A stretch of DNA of 64,000 nt from Candidatus Gottesmanbacteria bacterium (GTDB lineage: Bacteria > Patescibacteria > Microgenomatia > 2-02-FULL-39-11). The notes below the pieces were generated by a model, which was not told the origin of the DNA, made no database searches, and saw only the letters and a program-made list of their open reading frames with translations. Both the position numbers and the translations under genes were made by a program. The stretch covers positions 62,001 through 126,000 of the forward strand of contig JACPKY010000001.1 of assembly GCA_016186795.1 (NCBI GenBank), given 5' to 3'. Below, piece by piece: positions 59,151 to 64,000 of this stretch (its first letter is position 1; each line of letters opens with the position of its first letter).

Positions 59151-60248
59151 TTAATCTTTCTTTTGAAGAAGATCAGCAAGTTTTTCTTTTATTCTCTCGG
59201 TTACTTCAACAAACACAACTCCTTCTTCGGGTTGGCCGTACAAAACGACTGACCCTAAAGGAGCAAGAAGAATAGCCGGCACCCCGGCAAGGTCATCTTC
59301 ACCGTCAACCACAATGATGGTTGATGTAAGATTAAAAACTGCACGATGAAATGAATCATAAATTGCATCAACAAGATTTTTTGTAATGGTACTAGGCGGA
59401 TTGAATGCCTGTACTCGTATATATTGTTTGGCATCGGCGGATTCGCTCAGGATGACAGAATCAGGAAATCCCAACTCAGAAATTGAATTATATTTCCTGA
59501 TTCTGTGCACTTTAAAATCAATAACCGCGATATGGATTTTTTGATCAATGGTATTGAACAGTTTGGTTACCTCATCCCCAATTGTGATCACAAGATTTTC
59601 TTTCTTTAACTTCGCTTGGAGAATATCTGTTAGTTCACCTAAGTTGTTTGGGTTACCGGCAACAAGTTCCCCTTGTGGTTTCTTCAGTTTCTGCCGGATA
59701 TCTTCTGGAATACCGGACTCAAAAAAGCAAAGAGATCTATAGAGATGACCATATCTATCAATTTCACCCTGCCGAATCCGGGTTGATGCAATTGAACGGT
59801 TATCTTCGGCCATTATCAAAGGTACTTCAATAAGTTTGAGTTTGGGAAGATTTAACTCAACTCTTTTTCGATTTACCTCTTCTCCTCCTTTTTGTGAATC
59901 TTTTGTCACTACAAGAGCTTGGATCTGGGTCCTTTCTATAGCAGGTCCATAGACATCATGAATTTCCACAATTTCCGCCCGTGGTAAGAAACCTTTTTCC
60001 TTCAAAAAATTTTCTAACTCTTTTTTTCTCTCTCCAAATTTTTGATATGTGATATGTATTTTTGATTTTTGTCCGCCAGCTGGCGGATTGATTTTTGATT
60101 TTGTGTAAACATCCGATGTTAATCCAATAATAACTTTGTCGCTTAACTCAAACGCCTTAAGGATAAAGGATTTGTGTCCCTGATGGAGACGGTCAAAGGT
60201 ACCAGCAATGGCAACAACGGGATACGAATATGAAGACTGTTGAACCAT
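59151..60248 (-). CDS. Fused archaeal-type phosphopantetheine adenylyltransferase and GTP-dependent dephospho-CoA kinase
   Basis: 365 residues. The N-terminal half (about 10-165) is a nucleotidyltransferase with AIAGTFDRLHQGHKSFIL and the SSTRIRQG-like motif IASTRIRQGEID, as in archaeal-type PPAT. The C-terminal half (about 185-365) is DUF359, the GTP-dependent dephospho-CoA kinase: ITIGDEVTKLF, IVVDGEDDLAGVPAILLAPLGSVVLYGQPEEGVVFVEV. Role: the last two steps of CoA synthesis in one chain. Two repeat-derived insertions are seen: KSKINPPAGGQKSKI (about 51-65) and FPDSVILSESADAKQ (about 260-275). Most bacteria use the unrelated CoaD and CoaE. Confidence 0.88.
   Translation of the reverse strand: MVQQSSYSYPVVAIAGTFDRLHQGHKSFILKAFELSDKVIIGLTSDVYTKSKINPPAGGQKSKIHITYQKFGERKKELENFLKEKGFLPRAEIVEIHDVYGPAIERTQIQALVVTKDSQKGGEEVNRKRVELNLPKLKLIEVPLIMAEDNRSIASTRIRQGEIDRYGHLYRSLCFFESGIPEDIRQKLKKPQGELVAGNPNNLGELTDILQAKLKKENLVITIGDEVTKLFNTIDQKIHIAVIDFKVHRIRKYNSISELGFPDSVILSESADAKQYIRVQAFNPPSTITKNLVDAIYDSFHRAVFNLTSTIIVVDGEDDLAGVPAILLAPLGSVVLYGQPEEGVVFVEVTERIKEKLADLLQKKD
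59430..59470. repeat. Interspersed repeat inside the CoA enzyme gene
   Basis: On the coding strand the text GATTCTGTCATCCTGAGCG encodes DSVILSE. To my knowledge the same peptide recurs in unrelated proteins of several bacterial groups. Confidence 0.7.
60072..60087. repeat. 16-bp palindromic repeat, copy 4, inside the CoA enzyme gene
   Basis: TCCGCCAGCTGGCGGA, perfect palindrome, in frame, encoding NPPAGGQ. The flanks TTTTTGATTTT are themselves repeated. Confidence 0.8.
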
Positions 60249-60262
60249 ATAATAAATATAAA

Positions 60263-61654
60263 TTAGAATGTTCCGGAAAGGAGTTTTTCGTACAATTCTC
60301 GGTATTTTCCAGCACTTTTCTCCCAGGAAAAATCAGTTTGCAATGCATTTTGTACCATCGTCTCATATGACTTCCTATGGTTTTTCCAGATATTGATTGC
60401 TTTTGATACAGTATTTTCCAGAGACTTTGCCGAATAATTCTCAAATAAAAATCCGTTGAACCCATCCCGTATGGAATCGGCAAGTCCTCCGGTTTTGTGA
60501 GCAATGGGAAGTGCTCCAAACTCCATCGCACTCATCTGAATAAGCCCACATGGTTCAAATCTCGATGGGATAAGAATGAAATCTGCTCCACCATATATTT
60601 GATGAGCTAAAATTGTATCAAAGGTAAGTCTTGTTGCAATGGTTTTCGGATAAAACGTTGATAACCATTGAAACCGATCTACCCATTGAATGTTACCCGA
60701 TCCAAGAACTATCATCTGGTAGTCGTCCCGGTTACTCCCCTGCAGCATCTCGTAAAGAATTTCAATTCCTTTTTGGTTTGGGTCAAATCTGCCGATAAAC
60801 GCAAGAAGTGGAATGGCGTTTCCTACTTTGAGCTTCAGTTTCCTTTGCAAAAACAGCTTATTCTTTCGCTTTACTTCTTCCCAATCAGGAAGTGTTGGAA
60901 TCTTCACATAGCGATTGTTTTTCCAATGGTTCTGAATGCCATTGAGAATTCCAAATAGCCTTCCTTCTTTTCCGCGTAATATTTCATCCAAACCCATCCC
61001 GTATTCTGTCGTTGTGATCTCCCGAGCATATGTTGGAGAAACTGTTGTGACAATATCAGTATGAATAATTCCTTCCGCAAGCATTCGAGACGTTTCGCTA
61101 CTGCCCTCCCACTTGGATACTTTCGATGAAAGATGTGGATATCCCATTTTTGTAAAGACTCCAAGCGGTATCGATCCCTGATATAAAAGATTATGGATGG
61201 TAAGAAGTGTTTTCATGGGAATCTTTTCCTCCTTTAAAAGAAGGGGAATAAGTCCTGTATGGTGATCGTTACAGTGGATAATATCCGGCCTCCAGTCGAG
61301 AATTTTCTGCTTGATGATGGAAATAATAACGCTATTGAAGAATGGGAATGTATCTGGAGGTTTTGGAACATCAAAAAAGGTGGAATTTTGCAAAAGGTAT
61401 ACGGAAATAGCCGAAGTAGGATGACGAATGGTAAAAATTTCAATTCGCTCTTTTTTCCTATCATAGGCAAGAGTGAGATTTCCTATTTTTGTTTTCCGCG
61501 ATTGGTGAAGTTTTATCGCCTTGTAGTAAGGCATGATGACCCGTACTTCAACTCCGAGTGTCGACAAAGCTGCAGGAAGAGAGGAAGCAACATCCCCAAG
61601 ACCTCCCCTTTTTAAGAACGGATCCATTTCCCAGGAAACAAAAAGAACGTTCAT
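60263..61654 (-). CDS. glgA: Glycogen/starch synthase (GT5)
   Basis: 463 residues. VSWEMDPFLKRGGLGDVASSLPAAL is the ADP-glucose-binding start (Arg instead of the common Val in KVGGLGD). Then HCNDHHTGLIPLL, TIHNLLYQG, PLLAFIGRFDPNQKG, LIPSRFEPCGLIQMSAMEFGALPIAHKTGGLADSI. Role: elongates alpha-1,4-glucan. It overlaps the next gene upstream by 4 nt. Confidence 0.95.
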   Translation of the reverse strand: MNVLFVSWEMDPFLKRGGLGDVASSLPAALSTLGVEVRVIMPYYKAIKLHQSRKTKIGNLTLAYDRKKERIEIFTIRHPTSAISVYLLQNSTFFDVPKPPDTFPFFNSVIISIIKQKILDWRPDIIHCNDHHTGLIPLLLKEEKIPMKTLLTIHNLLYQGSIPLGVFTKMGYPHLSSKVSKWEGSSETSRMLAEGIIHTDIVTTVSPTYAREITTTEYGMGLDEILRGKEGRLFGILNGIQNHWKNNRYVKIPTLPDWEEVKRKNKLFLQRKLKLKVGNAIPLLAFIGRFDPNQKGIEILYEMLQGSNRDDYQMIVLGSGNIQWVDRFQWLSTFYPKTIATRLTFDTILAHQIYGGADFILIPSRFEPCGLIQMSAMEFGALPIAHKTGGLADSIRDGFNGFLFENYSAKSLENTVSKAINIWKNHRKSYETMVQNALQTDFSWEKSAGKYRELYEKLLSGTF

Positions 61655-62838
61655 CGTGATGCTTTTTTCATCTTTATCACCTTCTGATAAACTTTTTCAT
61701 ATCCACCAACGAAAGTGCGGATGGAAAAATTCTTTTCGACGTGCAAACGTGAGTTTTCTCTCATTTTTTTATATTCGAAAGGAGCGAGTGATTGAAGTTT
61801 TTTCAACGCTTCGATAAGTCCCTTTTCACCAACCTCTTTTATTAGATAGTCACCTGTTCTGTGATTGCTATCTGAATTTACTAAAAATCCCGTTACCCCA
61901 TCAATTACAATTTCCGAAACTGCTCCCCTCGCAAATGCAATAACTGGAGTCCCACAAGCCATCGCTTCAATCATGACCATCCCAAACGGCTCCTCCCACT
62001 CTATGGGAAAAAGAAGCGCCTGAGCACCTCCATAGAGAAGAAACTTATCCCTCCCGTTTACCATCCCCGGTTTTCCGATGAGCTTGTTCCCCAAATAGGG
62101 CTTTACGCTGTTGACAAAATAATCTGATTCATGTGTTGCGTCAGGAAATTCAGTCCCAATCTCGAGCCGATTATTAACTGCGAGACAAGCAGAAATTGCA
62201 TGGTGGAGTCCTTTTTCAGGGATGAGTCTTCCCATAAAAAGAAAATAATCCGATGCCTCTTTATATACAGGAAAATGTTGAGATTTTACTCCATGGTAGA
62301 CTGTATCAATAAAATTTAATTTCAAATCTTTATGATGGCGAAATGAATTACTGATTGAGACATATGGATGATCTTTGAATTTTTTCAAAAGCCAGTAGAC
62401 AAGCCCGTTTTCCTCAATCGGTAAAGGATCATGAAGCGTATACACTGTCGGAACAAGACTTAACGTATCAAAAAAATGAGCCATCGTATCATGGTATGAA
62501 TGAATAATATCGAACTTTTCTACCTTTGCCATTTTGTAGCAACGAGAAGTCAAATCTATTTCATAGTTTCTTTTCAATCCGAAAAAACTAGACCATTTCG
62601 CTCTTTCAGTATAGCCTCGCATTTTTTCCTCAATCATATTTTTCCCAAGCAAATTAGGATCTCCTGAGATAATCTTAGCCTTTGTCGGCGTATCGGGGGT
62701 TGTAAAAAAATAGACTTCGTGTCCCTCACTAACTAGACCATCCGCAAGATCAATTGCAAGATCTCGAGGGGCAAATATCATTTCCCCATATCGTTTTGGA
62801 GACATATAGATGGATGGCAAAAGAAGTCCTATTCTCAT
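61651..62838 (-). CDS. GT4-family glycosyltransferase
   Basis: 395 residues, GT-B fold. GLLLPSIYMSPKRYGEMIFAPRDLAIDLADGLVSEGHEVYFF at the start, DIIHSYHD, YFLFMGRLIPEKGLHHAI, and LLFPIEWEEPFGMVMIEAMACGTPVIAFARGAVSEIV with the EX7E motif. Role: transfers a sugar from a nucleotide donor; substrate unknown. Starts and stops overlap with glgA (4 nt) and with the DUF218 gene (4 nt). Confidence 0.92.
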   Translation of the reverse strand: MRIGLLLPSIYMSPKRYGEMIFAPRDLAIDLADGLVSEGHEVYFFTTPDTPTKAKIISGDPNLLGKNMIEEKMRGYTERAKWSSFFGLKRNYEIDLTSRCYKMAKVEKFDIIHSYHDTMAHFFDTLSLVPTVYTLHDPLPIEENGLVYWLLKKFKDHPYVSISNSFRHHKDLKLNFIDTVYHGVKSQHFPVYKEASDYFLFMGRLIPEKGLHHAISACLAVNNRLEIGTEFPDATHESDYFVNSVKPYLGNKLIGKPGMVNGRDKFLLYGGAQALLFPIEWEEPFGMVMIEAMACGTPVIAFARGAVSEIVIDGVTGFLVNSDSNHRTGDYLIKEVGEKGLIEALKKLQSLAPFEYKKMRENSRLHVEKNFSIRTFVGGYEKVYQKVIKMKKASR

Positions 62839-63923
62839 TGAATTGATCCTTTCGGATTATGTGTTGCAAAAAAACTATCTGTCACCTCTCCTACCGTTTT
62901 TGCTAATATGCGATACGATTGTGTCGTTTCCGGTGCAGAATATTCTTTTGTTACCGGACGCATCTCACTAGCTTGGAAGGCTTTCTTGAAAGTAGAAAAA
63001 TCAAAATGCTCGTCAAAACTATCTGGTAATTTATTATATATATCAGGAACGGCAATATCACGTTCCTGGTAATACCGTTTAAAACTGGTTGCTATTTCCC
63101 AAAATCTCCTTGGCGACACAATTGATGCTAAACGAGCCGATACATAATATGGATTATTCCGTAAATTTTCCATCTGAATTGATTGTCCCTTATACGTAAT
63201 CTCTTCATGAGGGGCAAAAGGAATTAGATCCTCGTATATCCGACCTATCTCAGGCTGAGTCTTGTCCAGATTCGCATAAATTTTCTGATAGTCAGGATTG
63301 TAACCATAATGCCGAAGAACTCGCTCCGTAGATAAAACAGTAACTCCTCTTTTATCCAACCCGAATGCTTTGATCGTTTCCCAAAGCCTGGGAATATGCC
63401 ATTCAGATGACATAATCGCTAAATTCCCTTCCCAATATCCTCCAGCCTCCTTATCAAGAAAATTAATACCTTCCAAAATATTAAAGGTCGTTGAACTGGC
63501 TTTAGTATCCAATATTCTCGTTTTCTGATCGGCAATTTGTCTTTGCTCAGGACGTATATGTTGTGGCTGAGTTCTATCGTACGTTGCGGCTAAAAGGCTA
63601 GCCTCGGTTAACGCTTGTTCAATAGGATGAGAATGAGGATTATTTTTTGCACTATCGTAACCGCTTAAAATGACTCTTTCTGTCATTCCACCGACAACAA
63701 GTAATTTTGCTGCCACAGCATTAAGCGTCGTATATATATTTTTCGCAACAGGATTATCTTCTTCCATAACTAAACCTCTTCCTACTCCTTGTACTAATTG
63801 ATTATTACTCTTAGCCGGCTCTAGATGTCTTCGGAGAGCCAATGGACCCATTCCACAAACAATGACTCCATCAAGTGGTGCTTTCCCAACAGTTTCAACT
63901 CTTGGTGGACCCTCTCCGTTCAT
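62835..63923 (-). CDS. DUF218/YdcF-like domain protein
   Basis: 362 residues. DGVIVCGMGPLAL, LLVVGGMTERVILSG, KASSTTFNILEGINFL and LAIMSSEWHIPRLWETIKAFGL follow the order of motifs of DUF218 (SanA/ElyC-like) proteins. There is no N-terminal membrane helix, unlike SanA or ElyC, so it is probably cytosolic. The C-terminal third (about 260-362) is helical and extra to the domain. Biochemical role unknown. It sits in an operon of glycosyltransferases. Confidence 0.7.
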   Translation of the reverse strand: MNGEGPPRVETVGKAPLDGVIVCGMGPLALRRHLEPAKSNNQLVQGVGRGLVMEEDNPVAKNIYTTLNAVAAKLLVVGGMTERVILSGYDSAKNNPHSHPIEQALTEASLLAATYDRTQPQHIRPEQRQIADQKTRILDTKASSTTFNILEGINFLDKEAGGYWEGNLAIMSSEWHIPRLWETIKAFGLDKRGVTVLSTERVLRHYGYNPDYQKIYANLDKTQPEIGRIYEDLIPFAPHEEITYKGQSIQMENLRNNPYYVSARLASIVSPRRFWEIATSFKRYYQERDIAVPDIYNKLPDSFDEHFDFSTFKKAFQASEMRPVTKEYSAPETTQSYRILAKTVGEVTDSFFATHNPKGSIQ

Positions 63924-64000
63924 ACGAATAATTTTTCAAAACTTTCTCTAATGCTTTCTCATACCCATTGACCATTTTTTCAATCGTAAAATTTTCCTCA
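63895..64000 (-). CDS. C-terminal end of a glycosyltransferase (partial)
   Basis: The last 34 or so codons of a gene that runs off the right edge; TGA is at 63895-63897. The visible end ENFTIEKMVNGYEKALEKVL resembles the terminal helix of GT4 enzymes (compare NFSIRTFVGGYEKVYQKVI in the neighbour at 61651). It overlaps the start of the DUF218 gene by 29 nt. Confidence 0.65.
   Translation of the reverse strand, partial: EENFTIEKMVNGYEKALEKVLKNYSYERRGSTKS

Noticed and set aside
1..64000. CRISPR arrays, rRNA genes and prophage structural genes
   Set aside because: None seen. No regularly spaced direct repeats of 25-40 nt and no conserved rRNA or capsid/portal-type sequence were recognised.

Overview
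The window looks like chromosomal DNA of a Candidate Phyla Radiation (Patescibacteria) bacterium, probably Microgenomates-like. This placement is an inference from gene content, not from a marker phylogeny. Supporting signs are large secreted proteins joined by Thr-Pro linkers, cohesin/dockerin-like modules, an archaeal-type fused CoA enzyme, many toxin-antitoxin pairs, scattered tRNA genes and many leaderless genes (ATG within about 15 nt of a -10 box). UGA acts as a stop throughout, so the code is the standard bacterial one. Positions were read by eye and may be off by 1 in homopolymer runs.

Layout. 1-12,600 (all minus strand): an extracellular-protein island with a cohesin-like protein that runs off the left edge, a dockerin protein, a cohesin protein, an S8 protease, an M4 protease, two paralogous anchored proteins and a Cys-rich anchored protein. 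12,800-16,400: tRNA genes, a broken LAGLIDADG endonuclease beside a tRNA fragment, a retropepsin-like protease and mltG. 16,400-25,300: three toxin-antitoxin modules, a VIT-type transporter, rpmG, phoD, tRNA-Trp, a half-size EamA transporter and a TrmB regulator. 25,300-28,690: GC-richer genes with strong Shine-Dalgarno sites and hairpin-rich flanks, including a presenilin/signal-peptide-peptidase-like intramembrane aspartyl protease. 28,700-36,900: mostly membrane and secreted proteins, SNase, an SGNH hydrolase, rnhB and galU. 37,700-47,000: secE-nusG, rplKA and rplJL, normally one cluster, here broken twice: by a BrnTA module and by about 5.2 kb carrying a CopG/PIN module, a possible structured RNA, a MITE-like element, a methyltransferase, an IS1595-type transposase and HicBA. 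48,100-64,000: galT, a nearly complete oxidative and non-oxidative pentose phosphate pathway (zwf, pgl, gnd, rpiB, rpe-like, tkt, tal), the fused CoA enzyme, glycogen synthase and glycosyltransferases.

How the genes fit together. The right-hand third is a central-carbon block: glucose-6-phosphate enters through zwf-pgl-gnd, is rearranged by rpiB/rpe/tkt/tal, and sugar nucleotides (galU, galT) and alpha-glucan (glgA) are made nearby. The left-hand third is surface and secretion machinery. Between them, core translation genes are interrupted by mobile and selfish modules. Two further patterns run through the window. First, GC-richer genes with strong Shine-Dalgarno sites and long flanking inverted repeats stand apart from the leaderless background. 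Second, short palindromic repeats sit inside coding sequence without breaking the frame.
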